From Flavobacteriales bacterium (lineage in GTDB: Bacteria > Bacteroidota > Bacteroidia > Flavobacteriales_E > Vicingaceae): a DNA stretch of 64,000 bases. The stretch spans positions 372,001 to 436,000 of the forward strand of contig JACJZB010000003.1 of assembly GCA_020635815.1 (NCBI GenBank), in the 5' to 3' direction. Made by a program: the position numbers and the translations under genes. The notes beneath the pieces are model-generated. The model was not told the DNA's origin, did not search any database, and saw nothing but the letters and a program-made list of their open reading frames with translations. Positions 33,344-42,124 of this stretch are shown here, one piece after another (the first letter of the stretch is position 1; every line of letters begins with the position of its first letter).

Positions 33344-33367
33344 CTCATAACCTCATAACCTCATAAA
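33344..33367. repeat. Three-copy 8-base tandem repeat between the HisH2 and HisF2 genes
   Basis: CTCATAAC, CTCATAAC, CTCATAAA in direct order, then a weaker CTTCTAAA unit. It lies in the 58-base spacer just before the HisF2 ATG, where changes in copy number would alter the spacing between the two coupled genes. Confidence 0.8.
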
Positions 33368-33383
33368 CTTCTAAACTTTTTTT

Positions 33384-34151
33384 ATGAGAAGAATACGTGT
33401 AATACCTGTTTTAACCCTCCAAAACGAAAAGTTGGTAAAAACCATTCGGTTTAAAAATCCGACCTATATTGGCGACCCGATTAATGCTGTTAAAATTTTT
33501 AACGAAAAAGAAGTTGACGAAATAGTGATACTTGACATTACAGCAAGTAAAGAGAAAAGAGAACCCAATTATACTAAAATAGAAGAAATTGCTAGTGAAG
33601 CGTTTATGCCTTTTGCTTATGGTGGAGGAGTGAAAAACCTTAACCAAATTGAAAAATTATTTAAATTGGGTATTGAGAAGGTGGTTTTAAACTCAGTTTT
33701 AGAAGATAATATTGCTTTAGTAACTGAAGCCGCAAAAATTTTTGGTTCGCAAAGTATTATTGCTTCAATTGATGTGAAGAAAAATATTTTTGGAAAATTA
33801 AACGCCTATAAAATTTCTGGTTCAACAAAAATAAACTACTCCATTGATGACTTTGTTAATAAATTAGAAGAAGCAGGAGTAGGAGAATTTTTTATTAACT
33901 CTATTGATAAAGATGGAACTTATTCTGGATATGATTTAGCCTTAATTAATCAAGTTTCTTCCAAAACAAACTTACCCATTGTAGTATGTGGTGGAGCTTC
34001 ATCAATAAACGATTTCTTGCCAGCTATTCAAGCTGGAGCTTCTGCAGTTGCGGCAGGAAGTATGTTTGTGTATACAGGGGCGACTCGTGGTATATTAATT
34101 AACTATCCTAAACAAGAGGAGTTGGTTAATAAAGTATATCAACAACTATAA
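33384..34151 (+). CDS. HisF2/AglZ/WbuZ-type partner of sugar amidination
   Basis: A 255-residue (beta-alpha)8 barrel related to HisF. The start RIRVIPVLTLQNEKLVKTIRFKNPTYIGDP is the form seen in AglZ/HisF2 proteins and not in histidine enzymes. The general-acid Asp11 of HisF is Thr11 here, while the second catalytic Asp (Asp130 in ASIDVKK) is kept. GGGVKNLNQIEKLFKLG and VCGGASSINDF form the phosphate-binding loops. It likely channels ammonia from the glutaminase to an amidotransferase acting on an N-acetyl sugar. It follows the HisH2 gene after 58 bases that hold a short tandem repeat. After it there are 248 bases without a recognised gene, with only A/T-rich sequence and no clear terminator. 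Confidence 0.9.
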   Translation: MRRIRVIPVLTLQNEKLVKTIRFKNPTYIGDPINAVKIFNEKEVDEIVILDITASKEKREPNYTKIEEIASEAFMPFAYGGGVKNLNQIEKLFKLGIEKVVLNSVLEDNIALVTEAAKIFGSQSIIASIDVKKNIFGKLNAYKISGSTKINYSIDDFVNKLEEAGVGEFFINSIDKDGTYSGYDLALINQVSSKTNLPIVVCGGASSINDFLPAIQAGASAVAAGSMFVYTGATRGILINYPKQEELVNKVYQQL

Positions 34152-34399
34152 AAATACTAGAGTACAGTAGACAAGTATAATATGATTCTCGTCATATTTT
34201 GATTAAAGTCTTATCTCCAAAATATTGTTCTTTGTCGAATAGTTATAAACAAACGATGTTTGGCTTAAAATTTTTTTTAAATTTAGGGTGTGAAACGTGT
34301 TTAATTGTTTGTTTTATAACAAATATTGTTAAAAATTTATAAATGCAACTCCAAACTGTTAAATTACGTCAAACAACAATAGATTTAAACTGTTTATTT

Positions 34400-34768
34400 A
34401 TGAAGTATTTTATCCTTTTTGTCTCTTTGTTTTTATTTAACTTCTTTGCTAAAGCTCAAGTTGTAAATAACAACCGTACTGAGAGTGCTATAGGTGCTAT
34501 TAAAACATCAAATTATATCATTGGTATTGGAAATTCTGAAAAAAAAATGTTTTTGGATGTGTTAGACTATACAAAGACAATTGTTGGCTCAAGAATTTAT
34601 GCAGTTTGCGAAACACAACAGGTTATTGGGATTACTGTAAGAAATAATGAATTTAAAAGCTATGATGTTTTAAGAGATTTACTTTTAGGTCAATTTCCGA
34701 CATTAATGTTGTTTAGAAAAGACGACTCGATATTAAATAATGACTGTAAAAACGAAATTTTGAAATAA
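34400..34768 (+). CDS. Small secreted hypothetical protein
   Basis: The frame is open from 34343, but the part before 34400 has no signal peptide logic. From ATG 34400 the protein has 122 residues and begins with a clear signal peptide (MKYFILFVSLFLFNFFAKA, cut before or after Gln). The mature part, about 100 residues, has a Gly-Ile-Gly-Asn segment (YIIGIGNSEKKMFLDVLDY) and two Cys (CETQQ and NNDCKN). I do not recognise the family. It ends 8 bases before the huge T9SS protein gene, so the two are probably co-transcribed; it may assist or accompany that protein. Alternative starts further up (TTG or ATG 34343) are less likely. Confidence 0.6.
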   Translation: MKYFILFVSLFLFNFFAKAQVVNNNRTESAIGAIKTSNYIIGIGNSEKKMFLDVLDYTKTIVGSRIYAVCETQQVIGITVRNNEFKSYDVLRDLLLGQFPTLMLFRKDDSILNNDCKNEILK

Positions 34769-34776
34769 CACTAGAT

Positions 34777-37700
34777 ATGAAGAAATCTATACTTTTTATT
34801 GCATTGATTATTTGTTTTATGTTTTCTCATAACATAATTTCTGCACAATCTGTTACAAGTTATACTTTTGCTCAAGCTGCGGGTAGTCCAACGTTATTAA
34901 CAGCAACATATACAACACATACTTCAGGTACTACTGATTATGGTGTTTATACAGCGGTACCTTTAGGCTTTACTTTTGAATATAACTGTACCAATTATAC
35001 AACAATTAGTATTTCTAATGATGGTTTTATTGTTATGGGGAATGCTTTATCGAATTCTTATACTCCATTAAGTTCTGGTACTTCAAATAATGTTATCTCG
35101 GTGTGTGCAGCAGATTTAGAAGGAGTAGCAGCAGGTTCGTCTTTGAGGTCAAAAATGACTGGAACTAGTCCAAACAGAGTTTTTACTGTTGAATGGAAAA
35201 ACTATGGTGAATATTGGGATGGAGGCGATTTTACATTTCAAATTAAGTTATATGAAACAACCAATGTGATTGAGATGTATTGGGTAACTAACTCAGCATT
35301 AACTTCTAACTCAGGATTTCAAGTTGGCTTAAGAGGTGCCTCAAATGCTGATTTTAACAATAGAACAAAAGCAAATAATGCTAACTGGATAGCATCTACT
35401 GCTGGAGCTGCGAATTCTGACTTGATGGGTTGCAACACCACAGCATCAAGAAATCCTTCTGGTATATTTACTTGGACTCCCCCAGTTGGTTGTGCTGGAG
35501 CACCAACTGCTGGTTCTGCTGCAGCTTCACCATCATCAATAACCTCTTGTGCTGCATTGTCAACTACGCTATCAGTAACAGGTTCTAGCACAGGATGTGG
35601 TTTAACGTATCAATGGCAATCTGCTCCTGCAGCTGGAGGGCCATGGACGAATATAAGTGGAGCAACTGGTATTACACATGTAACTTCTATTTCAGCTAAT
35701 ACATACTTTAGAAGAGTAATTACTTGTACTGCAAGTGGTTCTTCTGCAAATTCTGCAAGTGTTTTGGTAACAACAACAGTGTCATCTCCAGCAAATGATG
35801 ATCCATGTAATGCTACATTAGTAACAGTTAATGCGGATTTAGCTTGCGGAACAGTTAGTGCAGGAACAGTTAGTTGTGCAGGTAATTCTGGAATAGCTGC
35901 TTGTGCTGGAAGTGGCGCGGATGATGATGTTTGGTATAAATTTGTGGCTACAAGTACAGTACATAATTTTGATGTTTTAAATGTCTCTGGTTCGGTTACG
36001 GATATGGTTCATGAAATTTTTTCTGGTGCTTGTGGTGCTTTAAGTAGTGTAGGTTGTAGTGATCCAAATTCTAGTCAATTTAGTGGATTTACTATTGGTG
36101 TTACCTATTATGTAAGAGTTTATACTTACACATCAACAGGTGGTCAAAATACAACATTTAATTTATGTATTGGAACACCGCCACCACCACCAAGTAATGA
36201 TGAGCCTTGTGGTGCTATCGATTTAAATGTGAACATTGGTTCTTGTGCTTTTCAATCAGCTGATTTAGGAACAACTTCAACAATTTCTACAGGAATGCCT
36301 GCACCTGGTTGTAGTTCTTTAGGTCCTGATGTATGGTTTAAGGTAACTGTTCCTGCGGGAGGTTTAATTATTGATTTATCACCTAATGGTGGACCAACAG
36401 ATTTTGGAATGGCTTGGTATACAGGTCCTAGTTGTAATAATCTTACCGCCTTAGTAGAATGTGATGATGATGATAGTCAAAATGGTTCTATGCCAATGAT
36501 TTGTAGAACAGGAGCATCATGTACTGTGCCTGGTGATTGTGCGCAAAACGCAAAATTGGCAACTGGAACGGTAGTTTATGTTAGAGTTTGGGAGTATGGT
36601 GGAGGTTCTTTTGGACCATTTGATATTTGTGCTTATGAGCCTGCTCCAGCTGGAGCACCAAGTAATTGTGGTAGTGCAACAACCATTGCTAGTTTGCCTT
36701 TTACTAATTCTGGTCAAACCACTTGTTGTCGAGTAAATAGTTATACAGCCTCTCAAGGGTGTGCTAGTGCATATCAAGATGGAGAAGATTTCTTGTATGC
36801 ATATACTCCTGCAGCAAATCAAACAATAGATATTACCTTAACAGGAACACTTTCGTATACAGGAATTTTTGTAACAGATAGATGTCCAAGTGCTGGAGGT
36901 GTTGTATGTGTTGGACAAGCTACTAGCTCATCTGGAAACCCGACGTTGTGTGGGGTAAATTTGGTTGGAGGTACAACATACTACATTATGATTGATACTG
37001 ATCCATCGCCAACTTGTACACCATTTAATATTAATGTTACGAGTTCTAGCTCTCCATCATGTGGTTTAAATTACACATCAAGTGTGATTGCTTATGCTCC
37101 AGATTTAAATGCAGGAACTAATATAGCATTACCCATCGATGATAGGTTTAGTTCAAGTTACGTTCCATTTGGTTTTACCTTTTGTTTTGATGGTTTTGGA
37201 TTTTCTCAAGGGTTAGTTTCCTCTAATGGATACTTAATTTTTGACCCAATAAGTTGTGCGAGTAATTTACCTGCTGCAAATGCTTCTCCAGGTGCATACT
37301 CTGCATATTCAATAAGTGCAGCAATTCCAAATACAACTAATGCTCCAAGAAATAGTATAATGTTTCCATGGCAAGATATTAACCCTGCAATTGGAGGTAC
37401 AATTAAATATCAAACACTAGGTACAGCCCCCAATAGAAGGTTTGTAATAACCTTCGATCAAATACCATATTATAGTTGTACTACTTTAAAATTTACTGGT
37501 CAATTAAAAATATTTGAGACCACTAATACCATTGAAATGCATATTGCAAAAAAAGAGATCTGTGCGGGATGGAATGGAGGAGATGGTATAATGGGATTAC
37601 ATAATTATAACGGTACCGTTGCAGTAACTAATGCAGCATATAATTATCCTACCAATTATACATTAACTAATCAAGCATTTAGGTTTACTTCAAATTGTGG

Positions 37701-38268
37701 TCCGGCTTGTATTATCCTACCAGTTAAATTGATGTCTTTTTCTGTTAATTCTGATAATTCATTCAATGTATTAAATTGGAGTACCTCTACAGAAGTTAAT
37801 AACGATTATTTTTCTGTTGAATATTCTACTGATATGGTTAATTTCTATGAATTAGGTAAAGTTGATGGCGCTGGTAATTCAAATGTAGTTAGAAGCTACC
37901 AGTTTGTTGATAATGCGATTTATGATGAAGTGGTTTATTATAGATTAAAACAGGTTGATTTTGATGGTGTTTATTCGTTTTCAGACATAGTAGCGGTAAA
38001 CAGAATGGAAGAAGGAGATGTTAGCATTTATCCTAATCCAGCAAAAGAGGCTTTATTTTTAGATATTAATTCAAAAAAAGAAGAACAATTTACCATTAGA
38101 TTTGTAAATGTTCTTGGTGCAGTTGTTCAAGAAAATATTGTAGTAAATAAAGGTACAAACACCTACCAATCTAAAGAATTTAAACAATTACAAACGGGAA
38201 TTTATTTTGTTCAATTGCTGAATGCAAAAAATGAAACGGTAAAAAACTTGAAGATTGTAAAAGAGTAA
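34777..38268 (+). CDS. Giant secreted adhesin-like T9SS cargo with type A sorting domain
   Basis: A 1163-residue protein. A signal peptide (MKKSILFIALIICFMFSHNII, cut after SAQ) is followed by beta-sandwich domains with a repeated plan (VIEMYWVTNSAL, later NTIEMHIAKKEIC). Several Cys-containing modules resembling prepeptidase C-terminal or carbohydrate-binding folds have DDVWYKFVATS and PDVWFKVTVPAGG, and Asp/Gly turns could bind calcium. Near residue 980 the usual pre-sorting module of Bacteroidota begins (LPVKLMSFSVN, LNWSTSTEVNNDYFSVE, VYYRLKQVDFDG). The last 80 residues are the type A T9SS domain (VSIYPNPAKEALFLD to KNLKIVKE). It is exported by T9SS and probably attached to the surface. 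A strong terminator follows. The function, adhesion or glycan binding, is inferred from the architecture only. Confidence 0.88.
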   Translation: MKKSILFIALIICFMFSHNIISAQSVTSYTFAQAAGSPTLLTATYTTHTSGTTDYGVYTAVPLGFTFEYNCTNYTTISISNDGFIVMGNALSNSYTPLSSGTSNNVISVCAADLEGVAAGSSLRSKMTGTSPNRVFTVEWKNYGEYWDGGDFTFQIKLYETTNVIEMYWVTNSALTSNSGFQVGLRGASNADFNNRTKANNANWIASTAGAANSDLMGCNTTASRNPSGIFTWTPPVGCAGAPTAGSAAASPSSITSCAALSTTLSVTGSSTGCGLTYQWQSAPAAGGPWTNISGATGITHVTSISANTYFRRVITCTASGSSANSASVLVTTTVSSPANDDPCNATLVTVNADLACGTVSAGTVSCAGNSGIAACAGSGADDDVWYKFVATSTVHNFDVLNVSGSVTDMVHEIFSGACGALSSVGCSDPNSSQFSGFTIGVTYYVRVYTYTSTGGQNTTFNLCIGTPPPPPSNDEPCGAIDLNVNIGSCAFQSADLGTTSTISTGMPAPGCSSLGPDVWFKVTVPAGGLIIDLSPNGGPTDFGMAWYTGPSCNNLTALVECDDDDSQNGSMPMICRTGASCTVPGDCAQNAKLATGTVVYVRVWEYGGGSFGPFDICAYEPAPAGAPSNCGSATTIASLPFTNSGQTTCCRVNSYTASQGCASAYQDGEDFLYAYTPAANQTIDITLTGTLSYTGIFVTDRCPSAGGVVCVGQATSSSGNPTLCGVNLVGGTTYYIMIDTDPSPTCTPFNINVTSSSSPSCGLNYTSSVIAYAPDLNAGTNIALPIDDRFSSSYVPFGFTFCFDGFGFSQGLVSSNGYLIFDPISCASNLPAANASPGAYSAYSISAAIPNTTNAPRNSIMFPWQDINPAIGGTIKYQTLGTAPNRRFVITFDQIPYYSCTTLKFTGQLKIFETTNTIEMHIAKKEICAGWNGGDGIMGLHNYNGTVAVTNAAYNYPTNYTLTNQAFRFTSNCGPACIILPVKLMSFSVNSDNSFNVLNWSTSTEVNNDYFSVEYSTDMVNFYELGKVDGAGNSNVVRSYQFVDNAIYDEVVYYRLKQVDFDGVYSFSDIVAVNRMEEGDVSIYPNPAKEALFLDINSKKEEQFTIRFVNVLGAVVQENIVVNKGTNTYQSKEFKQLQTGIYFVQLLNAKNETVKNLKIVKE

Positions 38269-38287
38269 AGTTTATTCATCACTTTTA

Positions 38288-38319
38288 AAAAAAACCTTTC
38301 CAATTGGAAAGGTTTTTTT
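38288..38319. terminator. Strong terminator after the giant T9SS protein gene
   Basis: A 14-base perfect stem (AAAAAAACCTTTCC with GGAAAGGTTTTTTT) around an AATT loop, with a T run on the plus strand; being symmetrical it could also act on the minus strand. Confidence 0.92.
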
Positions 38320-38332
38320 GTTTCTTTTCTTT

Positions 38333-38431
38333 TGTCATTTTGAGCGTAACGTAGTGAAGCGGAGAAATCTTTTTAGAAAATATCTATTAGTTTCTTTTGT
38401 CAGAAGATTTCTCCATAAAGTCGAAATGACA
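38333..38431. repeat. Dispersed palindromic repeat between convergent genes (TGTCATTT family)
   Basis: Ends TGTCATTT (38333-38340) and AAATGACA (38424-38431) are inverted, with a second inverted pair GGAGAAATCT (38361-38370) and AGATTTCTCC (38405-38414) inside. It lies between the ends of the T9SS protein gene and the M28 peptidase gene. Similar degenerate elements occur at 57852-57969 and 59133-59189. Confidence 0.8.
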
Positions 38432-38438
38432 TGGTAGC

Positions 38439-39797
38439 TTATTTCAAGGTCTTATCCATTAAATAAACCATGGTAGCTATTGATGCTGCTCCTAGTTCCA
38501 ATTCACGTTTATTTACGGTTTCAAATACATCGTTAGCGGAATGGTGATAGTTGAAATATTGTTGTGAGTTTATGGCTAATCCCATTTGTATCATTTCAGG
38601 ATAATATTTTCTTAATGGACCAATATCTACACCGCTGTGACCTTCTTTAATTTTTAATAAATCGTAAGGATATAAGATGGTCTCAAATTGTTTAACTGTA
38701 GCTAATTGTTCAGTTGTTCCTACCACGTCAAAACCCATGGGTAAAAAACCACCTCTATCACTTTCTATTGCTAAAATGTGTTCTTCGTTGTTTTCTTTAG
38801 CTAGTTTAGCATAGGTTTCACCTCCAAAATTTCCATTCTCTTCATTCATAAACAAAACACAACGAATGGTATGGTTGGGTTTATAATTGAGGGTTTTTAA
38901 AATACGCATAGCTTCAATATTGTGCATTATTCCTGCACCATCGTCATGAGCTCCTTCACCAACATCCCAAGAGTCTAAATGCCCACCAATGGTTATGATT
39001 TTGTTATCCTTTCCTTTTATTTCAGCAATAACATTGTATGATGTTGCATTTGGAAGTGTTGCACAATCCAGTTCCATGTTTAACATTACTTTTCCATTGC
39101 TTAACCATTTAACCAAATCATCTGCATTTTGAGTGCTCATTGCAGCACATGGAATTACTTTTACACCGTCTTCAAACTCTGTTACACCAGTATGTGGAAA
39201 ATTGTCGGTAGGGGTTGCTAAAGAGCGAATAACAACAGCTTTTGCTCCTAATTTAGAAGCTTCGTTTGGAGCATCTCCTCTTAACGGGTAGCAATGCCCA
39301 TAAGCCGAAAAGGTATTAATGTGTTTTTGATCAAAGGCTTCTGTTAAAAAAACTATTTTTCCTTTTACTTTATCAGAACTTAAAGCTTTTAATTCGTCAA
39401 CATTCTTTACTTGAACTATTTCTGCTTTTAATAAACCATTGGTAGAGGAGGAGCCTCCTAAAGCCAGAATATTCAGGGTTAATTTTTCTCCTGTGGAGTT
39501 TTCTGCCCAAGCTTTTTCTGCTTTACCTCTTTTCCAATTTGGTATTTGAATTTCTTGTAAATAAACCGTATCTAAATTGTACGATTTTAATAAGTGTCTG
39601 CCCCAACGAATAGCATCTTCGGCTTGTTTAGAGCCACTAATTCTAGCTCCTATTGATTTGCAAAGCACTTTTAAATTTTCGTACGATTGTCCATTTTCTA
39701 ATGCTTCATCAAATATCTGACGTACAAAAATGGAATCGTTTTGAGCATTTAGGTTTAAACTAGTAAACAGTATAAGGATTGGAATAAATCTGGTCAT
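38439..39797 (-). CDS. Secreted M28 family zinc peptidase
   Basis: From ATG 39797 the protein has 452 residues and starts with a signal peptide (MTRFIPILILFTSLNLNA, cut after NAQ). An open frame reaches 39824, but the bases there overlap a TACATTTG promoter element, so the internal ATG is preferred. The M28 zinc ligands are seen: His in IGGHLDSWD, Asp in AHDDGAG, Glu pair in FMNEENGNFGG, Asp in ESDRGG and His in FNYHHSAND. A PA-like insert (residues about 140-240) precedes the catalytic half. It is probably an aminopeptidase or carboxypeptidase-like enzyme that trims peptides outside the cytoplasm. It lacks a T9SS tail, so it likely stays periplasmic. Confidence 0.9.
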   Translation of the reverse strand: MTRFIPILILFTSLNLNAQNDSIFVRQIFDEALENGQSYENLKVLCKSIGARISGSKQAEDAIRWGRHLLKSYNLDTVYLQEIQIPNWKRGKAEKAWAENSTGEKLTLNILALGGSSSTNGLLKAEIVQVKNVDELKALSSDKVKGKIVFLTEAFDQKHINTFSAYGHCYPLRGDAPNEASKLGAKAVVIRSLATPTDNFPHTGVTEFEDGVKVIPCAAMSTQNADDLVKWLSNGKVMLNMELDCATLPNATSYNVIAEIKGKDNKIITIGGHLDSWDVGEGAHDDGAGIMHNIEAMRILKTLNYKPNHTIRCVLFMNEENGNFGGETYAKLAKENNEEHILAIESDRGGFLPMGFDVVGTTEQLATVKQFETILYPYDLLKIKEGHSGVDIGPLRKYYPEMIQMGLAINSQQYFNYHHSANDVFETVNKRELELGAASIATMVYLMDKTLK

Positions 39798-39813
39798 AAA
39801 TAAATTGTTTAAA

Positions 39814-39821
39814 CAAATGTA
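39814..39821 (-). promoter_or_regulatory. -7 promoter element of the M28 peptidase gene
   Basis: Minus-strand TACATTTG, an exact TAnnTTTG, 16 bases before the ATG at 39797. It supports the shorter start. Confidence 0.55.
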
Positions 39822-39904
39822 CAAACAAGTATTATGCTAATGACTTCCTTTTTCAGGAATAATTGGTTTGCTAGACTGACTGTCTAAGTTATTTTTAAGC
39901 CAAT

Positions 39905-39955
39905 AATACAAACATCCCTTCGACCTTGATCAGGGTAAACTGACTCGTTTGTATT
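39905..39955. repeat. Palindrome at the end of the TPR/phosphatase gene
   Basis: AATACAAAC (39905-39913) and GTTTGTATT (39947-39955) are inverted ends; inside lies CCCTTCGACCTTGATCAGGGT, itself hairpin-like and akin to the CTTCGACAAGCTCAG core of the element at 59133. The right arm includes the stop codon of the phosphatase gene, so the element could end its transcript. Confidence 0.65.
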
Positions 39956-42119
39956 ATATTCTAACGCCTATAATGCAAACATCGTCAATTTGGCTCAAGT
40001 TGCCTTTCCAATCCTCAAAAACATTGTTAAGAATAGTTTTTTGAGATTCCATATCCTTGTTTTGTATATTCAATAGTAGTTCTTTAAATGCTTTGGTTTT
40101 TAACTTTTTTCCCTTTTCGCCACCAAACTGGTCAACATATCCATCAGAGAAAATATAGATAGTATCTCCTTTTTGGAGTTCAAAACTATGGGTAGTAAAA
40201 GGGATGTTCTCGGTATGTTTTCCTATAGGTTGTTTGTCAGCTTTGGTTTCTAAAATTTCTCCATTTCTTATAATCCATAAAGGATTGTTAGCACCAGCAT
40301 AACTTAGTTCTCGATACACTCCGTTACTCGAACTGACAGTTGAAAGCGAACATAATGCAATGTCCATACCGTCTTTTACATCATCATCCGATTTTTCAAA
40401 TTCTTCAATAACAATTTCTCTAGTCTTATTAAGAATTAAACCTGGGTCAGTTAAACCATATTCTCTTACTGCTCTATTTAATCCATTGTTGCAAACCACA
40501 GAAACCATTGCACCAGGAACGCCGTGTCCAGTACAATCAGCAGCAGCGAATAAAACAATCCCATCCCCAGCCCTTCCCAAAGGGAAGGGAGTCTCTCCTC
40601 CTTTGGAGGAGACGGAAGAGGAGGACTCCATCCAATAAAAATCTCCAGCAACAATATCTTTTGGTTTATAGAGAATAAACGATTCGGGTAAGTATTCTTT
40701 CACTAATTTATCGGGTGGTAGGATTGCTGATTGTATTCTCTTGGCATATTTTATAGAATCAAGTATTTCGGTATTTTTTTCTTCAACAATTAATTTTTGT
40801 TCTTCAATAATAACTTTTTGTTTTCGAGTAATTTGTAGTCGATTAAAAATTAACAATGTAAAAATTAACCCAAGTATTGAACCTAAAATACCTGCTGTGA
40901 TTAATAAATTTTTCTTTTCCGTCTCTTTTTGAGCAATATCATCTTTACGTTTTTGTTCTGCCTTAGCTAAGGCATCTTTTTTTTCTTGTTGAACTCTTAT
41001 TGAGTCTTCTTTAATTTGATACTCTTGTTTGATGAGTTCATTTTTAATGTCATCATTTACTAAACTATCTTTCATTAAAATATATAACTCATAGTTTTTT
41101 AAAGCTTGAGCTTGATTTCCAGTTGTTTTATAACTTTTATAAAGAGTTTCAGCGGCATCTCTAATTTCGGAAGGGAGTTTTAAATCATTTGCCATCTTAA
41201 GTGATTGAGAACCAAAATCGATGGCTTTATTATATATACCCAATTTATAATAAATGTTTGCAATATTTTGAAGCCCTCGTGTAATACCCCTTTTATCTCC
41301 AATAGTTTTTCTGATTTCTACACTTCTAGTATAATTAGCTAGAGCTGTATTTAAGTCTCCTTGCTCTTCGTAGGCACTTCCAATATTAACTAATGACAAT
41401 GCTTGTCCTTTTTTATCGTTTATACTTTCAAAGAGATTTAATGCTTTGTTGTAATTTAAAAAGGCACTTTCAAAATCTTTTTGTTTAACGTAAAGTATCG
41501 CAATATTGTTCAGTTCGTAACCTAAGCCACGTGTGTCGTTCAATTCTTCTCTAATTTTTAAACTACGGGTGTAATATTCCATTGCGTTGGTAAAATCTTC
41601 TTGACCTTTATAAATGATGCCAATATTGGTTAGTGCTGCTGCAATTCCGTCTTTGTTGCCTAATTGTTCTTGAATTTTTAAACTTTTATGGTAATACACT
41701 AAGGCTTTTGGAATGTCGCCTTGGTTTTTATAAATAATACCAATGTTACAAAGCGATTTGGCTATACCATCTTTATCGTCTATTTCTTCTCTAAGTTTTA
41801 AACTTTTGTTGTAATATTTAATGGCTTCGGCATATTCGCCACGACCGGCCCAAGAAGCACCTTGAATATTTACGGCGGTTGCCATGTATTTTTTTAAGCC
41901 TTTAGTTTTTGAAAAATCGTAAGCCAATTGTGCACAATAAAAAGTGCTATCTGGTTTGGTATATAAAAAGCCATTCCAAGCAATTTCTTGAATAGCTTCT
42001 AATCTAGCGGTATCAGGTAATAATGGATTGTTCCAAGCAGACCACAAGCTATCAAATTTTACCTGACTGGTTGCAGTAAGGAAAGAAAAGAATAGAATTA
42101 TGGATAATAATAATTTCAA
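39954..42119 (-). CDS. TPR-containing membrane PP2C/SpoIIE-type phosphatase
   Basis: A 721-residue signalling protein. After a signal peptide (KLLLSIILFFSFLTATS) come about six TPR repeats (residues 76-330, such as YAEAIKYYNKSLKLREE), a coiled coil with a KKDALAKAEQKRKDD type sequence (about 370-400), a transmembrane helix (LLITAGILGSILGLIFTLLIF) and a SpoIIE-like phosphatase domain. That domain starts IKYAKRIQSAILPP and has AGDFYWME, FAAADCTGHGVPGAMVS, DGMDIALCSL and SDGYVDQFGGEKG, the metal-binding Asp and Gly motifs. It probably dephosphorylates an anti-sigma or anti-anti-sigma type partner in response to a periplasmic signal. Between AGDFYWME and IVLFAAADC sits a segment of about 22 residues (SSSSVSSKGGETPFPLGRAG) encoded by a palindromic repeat, absent from usual relatives. 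Confidence 0.9.
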   Translation of the reverse strand: MKLLLSIILFFSFLTATSQVKFDSLWSAWNNPLLPDTARLEAIQEIAWNGFLYTKPDSTFYCAQLAYDFSKTKGLKKYMATAVNIQGASWAGRGEYAEAIKYYNKSLKLREEIDDKDGIAKSLCNIGIIYKNQGDIPKALVYYHKSLKIQEQLGNKDGIAAALTNIGIIYKGQEDFTNAMEYYTRSLKIREELNDTRGLGYELNNIAILYVKQKDFESAFLNYNKALNLFESINDKKGQALSLVNIGSAYEEQGDLNTALANYTRSVEIRKTIGDKRGITRGLQNIANIYYKLGIYNKAIDFGSQSLKMANDLKLPSEIRDAAETLYKSYKTTGNQAQALKNYELYILMKDSLVNDDIKNELIKQEYQIKEDSIRVQQEKKDALAKAEQKRKDDIAQKETEKKNLLITAGILGSILGLIFTLLIFNRLQITRKQKVIIEEQKLIVEEKNTEILDSIKYAKRIQSAILPPDKLVKEYLPESFILYKPKDIVAGDFYWMESSSSVSSKGGETPFPLGRAGDGIVLFAAADCTGHGVPGAMVSVVCNNGLNRAVREYGLTDPGLILNKTREIVIEEFEKSDDDVKDGMDIALCSLSTVSSSNGVYRELSYAGANNPLWIIRNGEILETKADKQPIGKHTENIPFTTHSFELQKGDTIYIFSDGYVDQFGGEKGKKLKTKAFKELLLNIQNKDMESQKTILNNVFEDWKGNLSQIDDVCIIGVRI
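40561..40632. repeat. Palindromic repeat inserted in frame in the phosphatase gene (GC-rich family)
   Basis: Two perfect hairpins in tandem: CCCTTCCCAAAGGGAAGGG and TCTCCTCCTTTGGAGGAGA, followed by a GA-rich stretch. Base composition is far above the surroundings. It codes for about residues 497-521 of the phosphatase, between the conserved FYWME and VLFAAADC. The TCC-TTT-GGA hairpin is akin to those at 45139-45168 and 45231-45270. Confidence 0.85.
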
Positions 42120-42124
42120 TTTTT

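Noticed and set aside
33411..33647. Minus-strand frame opposite HisF2
   Set aside because: Lies fully inside the well-supported HisF2 gene, with no motif.
32711..34151. Histidine biosynthesis genes hisH and hisF
   Set aside because: HisF-like protein lacks Asp11 (Thr11), begins with the VIPVLTLQN form of AglZ/HisF2 proteins, has no other his gene nearby, and an N-acetyl sugar amidotransferase is in the same locus.
35319..36822. Minus-strand reading frames of 90-101 codons inside the giant T9SS protein gene
   Set aside because: They are shadows of the repetitive, biased coding sequence on the plus strand and have no family features.
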